From contig DKIV01000018.1 of NCBI GenBank assembly GCA_002454425.1, positions 57,771 through 96,581 of the forward strand: a stretch of DNA of 38,811 nucleotides. The letters are read 5' to 3'. This DNA is from Sphingobacteriaceae bacterium UBA6709. Its GTDB lineage: Bacteria; Bacteroidota; Bacteroidia; Sphingobacteriales; Sphingobacteriaceae. The notes under the pieces are model-generated. The model saw only the letters and a program-made list of their open reading frames with translations, ran no database searches and had not been told where the DNA came from. A program made the translations under genes and the position numbers. This document shows, piece after piece, positions 26,096 to 35,941 of the stretch; position 1 is the first letter of the stretch; each line of letters opens with the position of its first letter.

Positions 26096-26701
26096 ATGTC
26101 AATAGAAGTACAAAACACCTATATCATGAAAAGAATAAAAAAAACAGGCGCCATGGAAGAACCTATGACCGAAAATAACATACTCGATATATTAAAACGC
26201 CGCTTTGAAACACACCCGGAACGCCATGTTGGTCTGGAATGGTATCCGATTGCCGAGCGTCTTCATCAGTATCCAGCCAAGCTTCGCTCACTGGTTCTGA
26301 TGGAGCAAACAGGAGGAGAGCCGGATGTAGTAGACTACGATGCGACAAAGAATATTTACACATTTATCGATTGCTCCCCTGAAACCCCTAAAGGACGCCG
26401 AAGCCTCTGCTATGACAACGAAGCGCTGGAAGCTCGTAAGGAATTTAAGCCTATGGGCAATGCTATACAGATGGCTCAAAACATGGGCGCCGATATCCTC
26501 AATGAGGAGCAATACCGCATGCTGCAGAGCCTTGGCGAATTTGACCTTAAAACCTCCAGCTGGATCCTCACTCCTTCAGCTATTCGCAAACTTGGCGGAG
26601 CCATCTTTGCCGACAGACGTTATGACACGGTATTTGTCTACCATAATGGAGCTCAGTCTTATTATGGATCCCGCGCTTTCCGATGTATTCTTTATGTCTG
26701 A
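26096..26701 (+). CDS. DUF4256 family protein
   Basis: This 201-residue cytoplasmic protein has the DUF4256 pattern: LLDILKRRFE-type start (here ILDILKRRFETHPERHVGLEW at about 28-48, given in part), VLMEQTGGEPDVVDYD, FIDCSPETPKGRRSLCYD, and GEFDLKTSSWILTP followed by GGAIFADRRYDTVFVYHNGAQSYYGSRAFR near the end. No catalytic role is known for the family. The first ATG (26096) gives 22-27 residues before the conserved part; ATGs at 26126, 26153 and 26165 are equally possible starts. It has no signal peptide and is followed after 38 bp by a phosphoesterase gene, possibly co-transcribed. Confidence 0.85.
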   Translation: MSIEVQNTYIMKRIKKTGAMEEPMTENNILDILKRRFETHPERHVGLEWYPIAERLHQYPAKLRSLVLMEQTGGEPDVVDYDATKNIYTFIDCSPETPKGRRSLCYDNEALEARKEFKPMGNAIQMAQNMGADILNEEQYRMLQSLGEFDLKTSSWILTPSAIRKLGGAIFADRRYDTVFVYHNGAQSYYGSRAFRCILYV

Positions 26702-26739
26702 TTTTACGCTAACTTAACGCGAGATGTGTACCTTGTCGG

Positions 26740-27870
26740 ATGTCTACATTTAACGATACAAAATATCAGGTACCTGTTATCAAGCTTAACCAGCCCGATG
26801 ACAGCTATAAATTTCGCACTGCACCGGCCCCCTCCGGAAAATATCCCTACCGTCTTAAGTTGAAGGATCATAACACTACCGATGATACCATGTTAGTGTT
26901 CCATATGGTTGGCGATACGGGCGGAATTCTCAATCCCGCCTTCCAACGAAAGATCGCCACCGAGATGCGCGATCAACATCTGCACAATACACCTAGGCAC
27001 GCAAATCCACAATTTCTGTATCATTTAGGCGATGTGGTATACCACCACGGCGAAGCGAAGTGCTATGCTCAACAATTTTTTAATCCGTACCGTGATTATC
27101 CTGCTCCCATTTTCGCTATCGCCGGCAATCATGACAGCGACGTAAATCCCGATGCGGAAATTCCTTATTCCAGTCTCGATGCCTTTACCACGGTATTTTG
27201 CGATTCCGAAAGAAGAAAGATAGACTTCTCGGGAGATACCGCATGGCAGTCCATGACGCAACCCAATAGCTACTGGACACTGGAAACCCCTCTGGCAACC
27301 ATTATTGGTCTGCATAGCAATGTCCCCAAGTACGGAAAAATCACCGAAGAACAAAAGCGTTGGTTTATTGAGGAACTCCAACACGCGGATACGTTAAGGC
27401 CAGAGAAAGCCATCATTGTGTGTATCCATCATGCTCCTTATTCCGCGGATGTTAATCACGGATCAAGTCTGGAAATGATTGCTTTCCTTGAAAACGCCTT
27501 CACAGCAAGTGCTGTTAGACCCGATATCATCTTTAGCGGCCACGTTCATAACTATCAACGCTTCACTAAACATTATAGCGATGGCAAAGATCTCCCCTTT
27601 ATTGTCGCCGGGGGTGGTGGCTTCGATGAACTTCATCCCCTAGCGATGAAAAGTCAGGAAAACTATACCGCCAATCATCCGCTTCTTGAAAATGTGATCC
27701 TTGAAAACTACTGCGATAACTGTCACGGTTTTCTGAAAGTGTCCCTCACACGCGAGCGTAAAGGCATTCGCTTAAACAGTCAGTATTATACCATTGGCCG
27801 CGATCTAAATACCAACGAAAGAGCTTCATTAACAGACAATTTTTCTATAATGATAAACGGCAAAGTTTAA
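26740..27870 (+). CDS. Calcineurin-like metallophosphoesterase (purple acid phosphatase style)
   Basis: The 376-residue protein shows the five metal-binding blocks in order: GDT (58-60), HLGDVVY (95-101), GNHD (129-132), CIHHAPY (about 228-234) and GHVHNYQR (267-274). These form a two-metal centre that hydrolyses phosphate mono- or diesters. The GHVHNYQR ending and HLGDVVY block resemble purple acid phosphatase-like members. There is no signal peptide, so it is probably cytoplasmic. It lies 38 bp after the DUF4256 gene and may form a small operon with it. The substrate is unknown. Confidence 0.88.
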   Translation: MSTFNDTKYQVPVIKLNQPDDSYKFRTAPAPSGKYPYRLKLKDHNTTDDTMLVFHMVGDTGGILNPAFQRKIATEMRDQHLHNTPRHANPQFLYHLGDVVYHHGEAKCYAQQFFNPYRDYPAPIFAIAGNHDSDVNPDAEIPYSSLDAFTTVFCDSERRKIDFSGDTAWQSMTQPNSYWTLETPLATIIGLHSNVPKYGKITEEQKRWFIEELQHADTLRPEKAIIVCIHHAPYSADVNHGSSLEMIAFLENAFTASAVRPDIIFSGHVHNYQRFTKHYSDGKDLPFIVAGGGGFDELHPLAMKSQENYTANHPLLENVILENYCDNCHGFLKVSLTRERKGIRLNSQYYTIGRDLNTNERASLTDNFSIMINGKV

Positions 27871-28090
27871 ACTAGCTGTATCCTCTCCCGCTGTGGCCAT
27901 ATCAAATGCCCTAAATCTCCTGTATCCGAATTCGCAGGGAAAGAAACTCCTATTGTCTTGACCTTCCTTCTCCTAATCATTTACATCTCTGGAAATCAAC
28001 CCCTAAAAGCATTGAATGCGTTGAATATGTGACGTTGAGAGTCAAAGAAACAAATTTCCAAAACTTTTTACTTTAAACCATTTTAATTTA

Positions 28091-28121
28091 TTTGTTAGAC
28101 AAGGCTAACTTTATATATTTG
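28091..28121 (+). promoter_or_regulatory. Canonical promoter of the TonB receptor-thioredoxin pair
   Basis: TTTG (28091-28094), a 19-base spacer and a perfect TATATTTG (28114-28121). Transcription would begin close to 28128, giving a leader of about 16 bases. This is the best promoter match in the window together with the one at 37408-37439. Confidence 0.75.
28094..28109. promoter_or_regulatory. TTAG-N6-CTAA palindrome inside the promoter spacer
   Basis: GTTAG-ACAAGG-CTAAC lies exactly between the two promoter boxes, where a bound repressor would block RNA polymerase. The half-site resembles the TTAGG/CCTAA ends of DtxR/IdeR/MntR-type metal regulator sites, which suggests iron or manganese control of the receptor. 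The regulator identity is inference. Confidence 0.5.
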
Positions 28122-28143
28122 CAACGCAAAACCAATAATACAC

Positions 28144-30453
28144 ATGCAAATAAAGACAGCGATCATACTTTTCTTAACCATGCTATACCTGGGAGGAATA
28201 ACAGGAGAATGCAAAGCTCAGACTTCAACTATACGAGGACATATCAGCGATGAGCAGGGCAATTCTCTCAAAAATGCGAACGTCTCAATTTCTCAATTAC
28301 AAAGGCAGGTAAGGTCAGATAGCCTCGGAAATTTTGAACTAGTTAAAATTCCATATGGCACATGGCGGGTCAACGCGAGCTTTGTCGGATTCATACACAA
28401 TAAAGAAGAAATTCATGTCAGCGACTCTATAACAAACCACTCAATAACGCTCAGAAAGCAAAAAGACACTGACCTCAATGAAGTAGTCATTTCAGGCACC
28501 ATGAAAGAAGTGTCTAAGTCAGAAAGTCCCGTTCCTGTGGAAGTTTATAGTGCCCGTTTCTTCAAATCCAATCCAACGCCCTCCATCTTTGATGCGCTAC
28601 AAAACATAAATGGTGTGCGGCCTCAAATAAATTGCAACGTATGTAATACCGGCGACATTCATATAAACGGGCTCGACGGCCCTTACACTATGATACTTAT
28701 TGATGGTATGCCCATCGTCAGCGGTCTTTCTACAGTATACGGATTGAGTGGCATCCCGCAGTCTTTGGTTGACCGCATTGAAATCGTCAAGGGGCCCGCC
28801 TCAACTTTGTATGGAAGCGAAGCTGTAGGCGGTTTAATCAATATTATCACGAAAAGTGCGAAGAATGCACCGCTTTTTTCTGCTGATGTTTTTGGTACCA
28901 GCTGGGCGGAAATTAATGCAGATGTATCCGCAAAGTTTCATGCCGGTAATAAAGCGCAGTCGCTGGTAGGCATCAATTACTTCAACTATCAGAATCCTGT
29001 CGACAAAAATCACGATAACTTTACCGACGTAACACTTCAGAATCGTCTCTCGGTATTCAATAAATGGAATTTCGACCGCAAAAACAACAGGCAGTTCTCC
29101 CTCGCCGGACGCTATGTTTACGAAGACCGCTGGGGCGGCGAGATGAACTGGTCCCGCCAATACCGCGGGGGTGATGAAGTATACGGCGAGAGTATCTACA
29201 CCAAAAGGTGGGAAACTTTCGGCACCTATCAGCTGCCGCTCAAAGAAAGGATTATTTTTCAGTTCAGTGCGAACGGCCACAAACAAAATTCCCGCTATGG
29301 TACCACTTCCTACATTGCCGATCAGTACATAGGCTTCGGTCAGCTCACCTGGTTTAAAACCCTCGGCAGGCACGACCTCCTCACAGGTTTAGCCTATCGC
29401 TATACCTACTATGATGACAATACTCCCGCTACGGCAAGTGCTGAAAACCTCAACATCAACAAAGCCAACAAAATGCAGCTGCCCGGAGTATTCATCCAGG
29501 ACGAGATCAGCCTCAACGAGAATAATAAGCTCCTTCTTGGCATGCGTTATGATTATAATTCAATACATGGCAATATCCTTACTCCCCGTGTTAACTACAA
29601 ATGGAGTTCCACTGACAGGAACAACATCCTGCGCTTAAGCTTTGGAAACGGCTATCGTGTAGCCAATGTATTTACTGAAGATCATGCCGCACTGACCGGA
29701 GCCCGTAGCGTTATATTCAACGCAAGTCTTAAGCCCGAAAAATCGTGGAACGGAAATCTGAATTTCATTAAGAAGATCGTTCTGGGCGATACTTATTTGG
29801 AACTGGATGGTTCCGCATTCTATACTTACTTCACCAATAAAATTATCGCCGATTACGACACTGATCCAACGAAGATCTTCTATGATAACCTCGATGGCCA
29901 TGCCATCTCCAAGGGGATTTCGTTAAACATGGATCTGGCCTTCACAAACGGATTAAAAATTCGCGCCGGAGCTACAGCAATGGATGTATACAGCGTAGAA
30001 AATAATGTACGTAACAGACAACTCTTCACGGAGAAATTCACGGGTACCTGGAATATCGGATATCAGCTGCGCGGCACGGGATGGAGTTTTGATTATACCG
30101 GTAATCTGTATGGCCCTATGCGCCTTCCATTATTAAGCGAGACCGATCCGAGAAGCGAATATTCACCATGGTGGAGCATCCAGAACATTCAGATAACAAA
30201 GAAATTAGGGAAACATATTGAGATCTACGGCGGAGTAAAGAACCTCCTGAACTGGACGCCTGCTAAAAGCGCGCCTTTTCTCATTGCCCGGGCAAATGAC
30301 CCCTTCGATAAAAATGTGCAATTCGACCAGCAGGGACAGGCAATGGTTACCGCGGACAACCCTTACGGACTGACATTTGATCCCTCCTATGTGTATGCTC
30401 CAAATCAGGGAATACGAGGGTTCCTGGGATTTCGTTATAACATATTCAGGTAA
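28144..30453 (+). CDS. TonB-dependent receptor with CxxC motif in the plug
   Basis: The 769-residue receptor has a signal peptide (to about 25), a CarboxypepD_reg-like domain (about 28-103), a plug (about 110-240: LIDGMPIVSGLSTVYGLSG, IEIVKGPASTLYGSEAVGG) and a 22-strand-type barrel ending in GFRYNIFR. It is much shorter than SusC and looks like a metal-complex or cofactor receptor. In the plug, INCNVCNTGDIHINGLDGP contains C164 and C167, a pair that can bind a metal or form a disulfide. The promoter holds a metal-regulator-like palindrome, and the next gene, a CxxC thioredoxin-fold protein, starts directly at the stop codon. The pair may import a metal or a redox-sensitive compound; the cargo is not known. 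Confidence 0.9.
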   Translation: MQIKTAIILFLTMLYLGGITGECKAQTSTIRGHISDEQGNSLKNANVSISQLQRQVRSDSLGNFELVKIPYGTWRVNASFVGFIHNKEEIHVSDSITNHSITLRKQKDTDLNEVVISGTMKEVSKSESPVPVEVYSARFFKSNPTPSIFDALQNINGVRPQINCNVCNTGDIHINGLDGPYTMILIDGMPIVSGLSTVYGLSGIPQSLVDRIEIVKGPASTLYGSEAVGGLINIITKSAKNAPLFSADVFGTSWAEINADVSAKFHAGNKAQSLVGINYFNYQNPVDKNHDNFTDVTLQNRLSVFNKWNFDRKNNRQFSLAGRYVYEDRWGGEMNWSRQYRGGDEVYGESIYTKRWETFGTYQLPLKERIIFQFSANGHKQNSRYGTTSYIADQYIGFGQLTWFKTLGRHDLLTGLAYRYTYYDDNTPATASAENLNINKANKMQLPGVFIQDEISLNENNKLLLGMRYDYNSIHGNILTPRVNYKWSSTDRNNILRLSFGNGYRVANVFTEDHAALTGARSVIFNASLKPEKSWNGNLNFIKKIVLGDTYLELDGSAFYTYFTNKIIADYDTDPTKIFYDNLDGHAISKGISLNMDLAFTNGLKIRAGATAMDVYSVENNVRNRQLFTEKFTGTWNIGYQLRGTGWSFDYTGNLYGPMRLPLLSETDPRSEYSPWWSIQNIQITKKLGKHIEIYGGVKNLLNWTPAKSAPFLIARANDPFDKNVQFDQQGQAMVTADNPYGLTFDPSYVYAPNQGIRGFLGFRYNIFR

Positions 30454-30945
30454 ATGAGAAGTAAAGCATTTTTTGCGATCCTATCTGCAGTCATGCTGAT
30501 ATCGGAAGTTACAACAGCGCAGCCCCGTAGCCCACGCGTCGAAGCGTTGGACAGCCTTATGCAGATACAGTCAAAGCCCATCCTGTTTCTGCTTACGGCA
30601 CCCTGGTGTCTTTATTGCAAAATGCAACAGGCGCAGCTATCAAAAAACAAGAACTTTCAGCAAAGCACTAAAAACTTCTACTACACGCCTTTCAATGTCG
30701 AAGCTCAACAAGAAATCTCCTTTAACCGACGAAGCTACCGAAGCTCATATAACGGAGCCCAGGCAGGCACACACGAGCTCGCAACCTTCCTGAATGGGCA
30801 ACAACCTTTGCGCCTGCCCACCTGGGTGTTGCTGAACAAAAACTATGAGATCATCTTCCGCCATCAGGGGTTTCTAGCCCGCAAACAAGTAGACAGTCTC
30901 AGCAAACTCATTTCCCAAATGCCTCTGTCGGCAAAAGAGAATTAG
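30454..30945 (+). CDS. Exported thioredoxin-fold protein (CLYC)
   Basis: The 163-residue protein has a signal peptide (to about 22) and a thioredoxin-fold core with APWCLYCKMQQ (C52 and C55) and a later LPTWV with the cis-proline at about residue 122, as expected for a periplasmic thioredoxin-like oxidoreductase. Its ATG follows the TAA of the receptor gene with no base between (TAAATG), so the two are translationally coupled. The natural proposal is that it reduces or loads the C164/C167 pair of the receptor, or handles the imported cargo. A strong bidirectional terminator follows. Confidence 0.88.
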   Translation: MRSKAFFAILSAVMLISEVTTAQPRSPRVEALDSLMQIQSKPILFLLTAPWCLYCKMQQAQLSKNKNFQQSTKNFYYTPFNVEAQQEISFNRRSYRSSYNGAQAGTHELATFLNGQQPLRLPTWVLLNKNYEIIFRHQGFLARKQVDSLSKLISQMPLSAKEN

Positions 30946-30953
30946 TCAAAAAC

Positions 30954-30988
30954 AAAGCGAGGGCACCCTGTCGGGGAGCCCTCGCTTT
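30954..30988. terminator. Strong bidirectional terminator between converging genes
   Basis: AAAGCGAGGGC (30954-30964) and GCCCTCGCTTT (30978-30988) pair over 11 bases around a 13-base loop. ATTTTTG follows on the plus strand and GTTTTTGA on the minus strand, so it can stop both the thioredoxin transcript and the opposing susD-like transcript. Confidence 0.85.
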
Positions 30989-31003
30989 ATTTTTGAACCA
31001 AAC

Positions 31004-32713
31004 CTAGTAACCTGGATTCTGGTCGTTATTGGTAAGTGCCTCATTCTGGTCAATAGCATCCTGAGGGATTGGACGATACCTCTTTGCTTCATTTCCAGGC
31101 AGGACACTCTCTAAACCTACCGCCTTAATGTCGAAATTATACTTTCCAACAAACTCTTTTAGTTTCTTGGTACGACGCAATTCCGGCCAACGCAGGTACT
31201 CACCCACGAACTCTTTAGCACTCTCGATAAGATAGCTGTCAAGCGCGGCGCTCTGTGTTCCTGCGGTAGCTATATTCGTTACCGGATTTAGCTGTCCGCC
31301 GTTTTTTGCGTTGCCTGGTCTGTGCGTTACCACCTCTACATCGGCTTCGGCATCAGCAAAGTTATTCAAAGCAATATTTGCCTCAGCACGCAGGAAATAA
31401 GTCTCCGCACGGCGAGCAAGTACAATGTCACGTACGCTGGCACGTGTATTGAAGTTGGCTGCAGTTTTTGGACTATCAAACTTCTTCACCACCGGCGATC
31501 CAAAATCGTTCGCGTTAAACTTCCTGTTATCAGCCTCATTTAATCGTAGCGGATAATATCTGAAACGCTTCTGCGGACTTGATCCTGACACAGTGATCAG
31601 TCTGCCGCTATGTTTAGATGCCCAGGCCGTAGAATCCGCCACAGTGAAATCGCGTCCGTCAAAACGTGGGTAATAAGCGATAATCTTTGCCGCCGCGGTA
31701 TCTGACGGTGTATAATACGTGAAGTACTTCTCGTAAATGGTGGTCATGAACGTAGCCTCATAACGCGCGTCATTAATAGGGAAGAACTTAAGTAAGTTCC
31801 AGGAAGGATACGCTGAGGTAGTATTGTACTTAAGGCCCAACTCTGTTCCCCCCAGATAAGATCCAATCCATGACTGTTGTGAATTCCCTGACGATATTGT
31901 CGGGATAGACACCGCGTCATACTGAATAGAAAAAAGAAACTCTTCATTGTTTTCGTTCGTCGGGCTCCATAAATTCTCATAGGTCTGCGTTATGCCTTTA
32001 CCATTAATGGCCTTTGTTGCCCAATTTTTCGATTCAGTAAAAGAAGCCTGATCATTAAGATCCCAACCGCGGGTGAGATACATCTTTGCCAGATAATGAT
32101 AAGCGGCAAGCTTTCCAAAGCGCTTGTTATCCTCCTTAAGATTCTCGGCATTATCCTTCATCTCTGATATTACAAAATCATACGACTCCTGCAATGAGCT
32201 GCGCGGAATGCTTGTTACCGCTGATTGTGTAGCCTCTTTATTGATGACAATTCCTCCGAACTGTTCAATCAGCAGGAAATGATACAAGGCCCGTAAGCAA
32301 TGCAGCTCCGCGCGGTATTGCGTCTTGGTTGCTGCTGCCAGATCGGCATTATCAATGAACTTAATTCCCAGATTTGTATTTTGAATACCCGCGTAAACCG
32401 TCTTATAGAACGAGGTAACACGTGCGTCATTCGGAAAGAGCTCCCCATAGGTCATCAGCCCACGGGCAACATCCTGGCGCGAAATTTCGTACATATCCGT
32501 ACCTGCCATGAACAACCATGGGCCATCCGAGCCATCGCGTCCGTAAATATCACGCAGTGAGGTATAAGACGCGGTCATCAATGATTCAAAACCTGCCGCG
32601 GTCTTATAAAACTCTTCATTTGTAATACCACTTTTATTTTCTTCCTCAAGGAAATCTGAGCACGCCGAAAGCGAAAGACAGGCTATAACAAGTATATATA
32701 ATAGCTTTTTCAT
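31004..32713 (-). CDS. SusD/RagB family nutrient-binding lipoprotein (second pair)
   Basis: From the ATG at 32713 the protein has 569 residues with lipobox LSLSAC (Cys18); the longer frame from 32740 would overlap the susC-like gene. SusD features are FLEEENKSGITNEEFYK near the mature start, RAELHCLRALYHFLLIEQFGG (about 131-150, given in part), LAKMYLTRGWD, ARRAETYFLRAEANIAL and EFVGEYLRWPELRRTKK near the end. It begins 4 bp after the susC-like stop. Unlike the first SusD, no glycan-binding lipoprotein or enzyme gene follows; the converging terminator comes immediately. Confidence 0.93.
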   Translation of the reverse strand: MKKLLYILVIACLSLSACSDFLEEENKSGITNEEFYKTAAGFESLMTASYTSLRDIYGRDGSDGPWLFMAGTDMYEISRQDVARGLMTYGELFPNDARVTSFYKTVYAGIQNTNLGIKFIDNADLAAATKTQYRAELHCLRALYHFLLIEQFGGIVINKEATQSAVTSIPRSSLQESYDFVISEMKDNAENLKEDNKRFGKLAAYHYLAKMYLTRGWDLNDQASFTESKNWATKAINGKGITQTYENLWSPTNENNEEFLFSIQYDAVSIPTISSGNSQQSWIGSYLGGTELGLKYNTTSAYPSWNLLKFFPINDARYEATFMTTIYEKYFTYYTPSDTAAAKIIAYYPRFDGRDFTVADSTAWASKHSGRLITVSGSSPQKRFRYYPLRLNEADNRKFNANDFGSPVVKKFDSPKTAANFNTRASVRDIVLARRAETYFLRAEANIALNNFADAEADVEVVTHRPGNAKNGGQLNPVTNIATAGTQSAALDSYLIESAKEFVGEYLRWPELRRTKKLKEFVGKYNFDIKAVGLESVLPGNEAKRYRPIPQDAIDQNEALTNNDQNPGY

Positions 32714-32717
32714 TTTC

Positions 32718-35700
32718 TTAAAATTTAAGATTAACACCAAACTGATAGATTACGGTGCTTGGTCCGTTACCGTTCGTTAAGCTGGTTGTAGCATATTCCG
32801 GATCCCAACCCTTATAATTTGTTATTGTGAATGGATTCAACACATTCGCGTACACGCGCAGGTTGCCAAGCTTCATCTTATTCAGCGCCTTAGCACCAAA
32901 AGTGTAACCCAGCGTAATGTTTCTGATCTTCACAAAGTCGGCCTTGGTATAACGGCCATTATTACCCCAAAACGCTCCTGCAAGACGATTTAACGGCAAT
33001 GCCGCATTCTCATTTCCTGCGCCGGTAGTACCCCATACCGCTACGGGACTGCCTGAACTCATATCCCACTGCGACCAATCATACTTGGCGACGTTCCCTG
33101 GAACGAAGTAATCTATGTTGATCTTCGGTCTTCCGCGATCTTGCGTAGCCGCGGGGCTAAACTCTGCCAAGAAATTATCAGAGACGAAGGTGCCAAAACG
33201 ACCATAGAGGTTCACTCCCAGATCCCAGTTCTTAAAGGATACCGTAGAGGTGAAGTTTGCGGTCCATTTCGGATCTACCTGTCCCAGAACCGTTCTGTCG
33301 TCACCATTATAAACGCCGTCCTTGTTTACGTCAACGGGAATTGCCTGACCAGGTAACTGGTTGCGAGCCCTTGCATCTGCCGCCTGATCCGACTTCCAGA
33401 TGCCAGCGATCTTGTAGTCATAAATCACGTTAATCGGACTGCCTACAAAGCGGGCGTTTCCAATATCGGCAGTAACTCCGTTCGCAAGATTTTCGATTTT
33501 GTTCTGGTTATAAGCAAAATTCACGGTTGTCGTCCAGTTCCAGTTACTGCTGCGCACGTTCACCGATGTCAACGACACTTCAATACCCTTGTTACGAACA
33601 GAACCAATGTTATCGGTCATATCGCCGGCGCCAGATTCCAGAGCAAGCTTTCTGGACATTAAGAGGCCGTCAGAAAGTTTATTGTACAAATCGACAGTTC
33701 CGTAGAGACGTTGGTTGAAGAATCCAAAGTCAATACCAGCATTCAGCTCACGGGTTTTCTCCCAGGTGATGTTCGGATTTACAGGAATGCCCGGTGCCGC
33801 GCCCGAAACAACCTTTCCGTCACCATAATCATACATCACAAGGGTTCCCAGACGTGGCGTCTGTAATGATCCGTAAGGGTTTATACCACTGTTACTTCCT
33901 GAATAACCGAAGCTAAAGCGAGCCTTCAGGTCAGATACCCAGGGAGCCTTGAAGAAGTCCTCTTGCTTAATCCTCCATGCTAATGCCATAGATGGAAATG
34001 CCGCCCACTTATCCGCAAGCTTAGAGCTGCCGTCCCAACGAACCGTTCCCGTCAATAGGTACTTCCCTTTATAATCGTAGTTTACACGTGCCGCATAAGA
34101 AAGCAAGGCTGACTCTGTATACAAAGACCCTGTATTAGACGTGATCAGCGTACCCAATCCCATATTGTACCATCCTGAATCATATGGAAGGTTGTTGCTA
34201 TTCAGCTTCGCCATCTCGTAGCGTGTCTTATAAAAGCTATTGATCAAGGTTGCGTTGATGCTGTGATCTTTGGCGATCGTTTTACGATACGTTACCTGAT
34301 TATCCCAGGTGTACTCAAAAGACTCACGATTTTCCTGGTACGCTACACTCTGTGGACGTTCAGGAGTTACGCCATAAAAATAACCTTCCCGTGTACGATT
34401 AAAACGAGGCATGAAGGTCGATTTGAATTCGAGCCCTTCAATAGGCGCGTATTGCACGAAGGCACTTCCCAGGATATCGAAACGTCTGTTCTCCTGGTTG
34501 CCGCTTTCAATTTCAAATAGCGGGTTTCCGGAACTGGTAAAGTTTCCGCTACCCTCAATAACCGAGGCGATACCTGGCTGCCGAATCAAACTTCCATCCG
34601 CCGCGTATGCTGCCAATACTGGCGACATGCGGAACAGATCCTGATACCCGTTCTGGCTTCCCGATCCGATATTCTGATGTGCCAGATTCGCAGTAGCTCC
34701 AAGGGTCAACTTCTTGTTTACTTTGTTATTTACAGCAACCTTCAAGGTGTACTTATCAAGGTTCTCACCCACAAAATTTCCTTTTTCATTCTGATAACCC
34801 GCACCCAGATTATAGGCAATCGCGTTACCGATACCGGCGATGTTTATAAAGTGATTCTGTTGCTGCCCCTGGCGCGTACCTAGCTTCAGCCAGTCGGTGT
34901 AGGTCTGGTCGTATAAACGCTGGTTAATGACTTTACTATTCTGCAGAATTACCGCCTGATTATTTTCGGCAAGAGAAATGGCGCCTGTAGCGGCATTGAC
35001 CTGATAATAATTAGCGGTACGCATGTCTATCCACTCGCGGCCATCCATAAAGTCAGGTATACGCACAATATCACGAACACCGTAAAATCCGTCATAGCTG
35101 ACAGTTGTTTTAGTTACTGACGACACCGCGCTGCTTTTCGTACTTACGAGTACTACCCCACTTGATCCGCGCGATCCATAGATGGCGGTTGAAGAAGCAT
35201 CTTTCAGGATGTCTATTTTCTCAATGTCCGCAGGATTCAGCCAGTCGATGTTATCCATTACGATACCATCCACAACATATAAGGGCTTACTGCCGTCGGC
35301 ATTTATAGAATTCTGACCACGAATCTGAATGTTGAATGACGCGCCTGGCTTCGCCGAAGTCGTGGCGATGTTAACCCCCGCTACAGATCCCTGCAATGCG
35401 CCCATTACCGAAGTAGTACCTCTGGCCGTAATGGTCTCGGCACCTACCGACCCTACTGATCCGGTGAGGTCTCTTTTTCTTACAGTACCGTAACCTACAA
35501 CCACCACCTCATCCAGAGCGCTTGAGGTCTCTTTAAGTTCAATACGGAAGGTTTTCTGATTGTTTACAGGAATTTCCCGGCTTTCGTAACCCACATAATT
35601 GATGAGCAGGGTGCCATTCGCGGGTACGGTAAGTTTAAAATTTCCATTTACGTCTGTAGAAATACCTTGCGATGTGCCTTTAATTTTTATTGAAACACCG

Positions 35701-35909
35701 ATAAGTGGCTCTCCTTTCTCGTCTACCACCTTTCCTGTGATCGCTACCCCAGGCTGAGTAGCTTCAGTAATGCCTGTCTTCTCTGGTGCCGCTGCCAAAA
35801 ATTGCGGCGTAGCACCCGTAAGCAAACATGAGACGATCAATATTTTGCTGTTTGATTGAATGATTCTCTTGATAGCTGTTTCCTTGACTATCGGGTAAAA
35901 ACATCTCAT
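32718..35909 (-). CDS. SusC/RagA family TonB-linked outer-membrane protein (second pair)
   Basis: The 1063-residue protein has an N-terminal export signal (hydrophobic around 22-41), CarboxypepD_reg-like domain (about 56-128, ITGKVVDEKGEPLIGVSIKI), the plug entry EVVVVGYGTVRKRDLTGSVGSV, the SusC signature PLYVVDGIVMDNIDWLNPADIEKIDILKD and SSTAIYGSRGSSGVVL, and a barrel ending YQFGVNLKF. It has no STN domain. It forms an operon with the susD-like gene downstream. The upstream 635 bp holds a candidate promoter at 36183-36214 and a LacI-type operator at 36235-36249 that is identical to one upstream of the IdnO-like gene, which ties its expression to sugar-acid metabolism. Confidence 0.94.
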   Translation of the reverse strand: MRCFYPIVKETAIKRIIQSNSKILIVSCLLTGATPQFLAAAPEKTGITEATQPGVAITGKVVDEKGEPLIGVSIKIKGTSQGISTDVNGNFKLTVPANGTLLINYVGYESREIPVNNQKTFRIELKETSSALDEVVVVGYGTVRKRDLTGSVGSVGAETITARGTTSVMGALQGSVAGVNIATTSAKPGASFNIQIRGQNSINADGSKPLYVVDGIVMDNIDWLNPADIEKIDILKDASSTAIYGSRGSSGVVLVSTKSSAVSSVTKTTVSYDGFYGVRDIVRIPDFMDGREWIDMRTANYYQVNAATGAISLAENNQAVILQNSKVINQRLYDQTYTDWLKLGTRQGQQQNHFINIAGIGNAIAYNLGAGYQNEKGNFVGENLDKYTLKVAVNNKVNKKLTLGATANLAHQNIGSGSQNGYQDLFRMSPVLAAYAADGSLIRQPGIASVIEGSGNFTSSGNPLFEIESGNQENRRFDILGSAFVQYAPIEGLEFKSTFMPRFNRTREGYFYGVTPERPQSVAYQENRESFEYTWDNQVTYRKTIAKDHSINATLINSFYKTRYEMAKLNSNNLPYDSGWYNMGLGTLITSNTGSLYTESALLSYAARVNYDYKGKYLLTGTVRWDGSSKLADKWAAFPSMALAWRIKQEDFFKAPWVSDLKARFSFGYSGSNSGINPYGSLQTPRLGTLVMYDYGDGKVVSGAAPGIPVNPNITWEKTRELNAGIDFGFFNQRLYGTVDLYNKLSDGLLMSRKLALESGAGDMTDNIGSVRNKGIEVSLTSVNVRSSNWNWTTTVNFAYNQNKIENLANGVTADIGNARFVGSPINVIYDYKIAGIWKSDQAADARARNQLPGQAIPVDVNKDGVYNGDDRTVLGQVDPKWTANFTSTVSFKNWDLGVNLYGRFGTFVSDNFLAEFSPAATQDRGRPKINIDYFVPGNVAKYDWSQWDMSSGSPVAVWGTTGAGNENAALPLNRLAGAFWGNNGRYTKADFVKIRNITLGYTFGAKALNKMKLGNLRVYANVLNPFTITNYKGWDPEYATTSLTNGNGPSTVIYQFGVNLKF

Positions 35910-35941
35910 AGTTAATCTGGTTAAGTTTATTTTTTAGTTTA

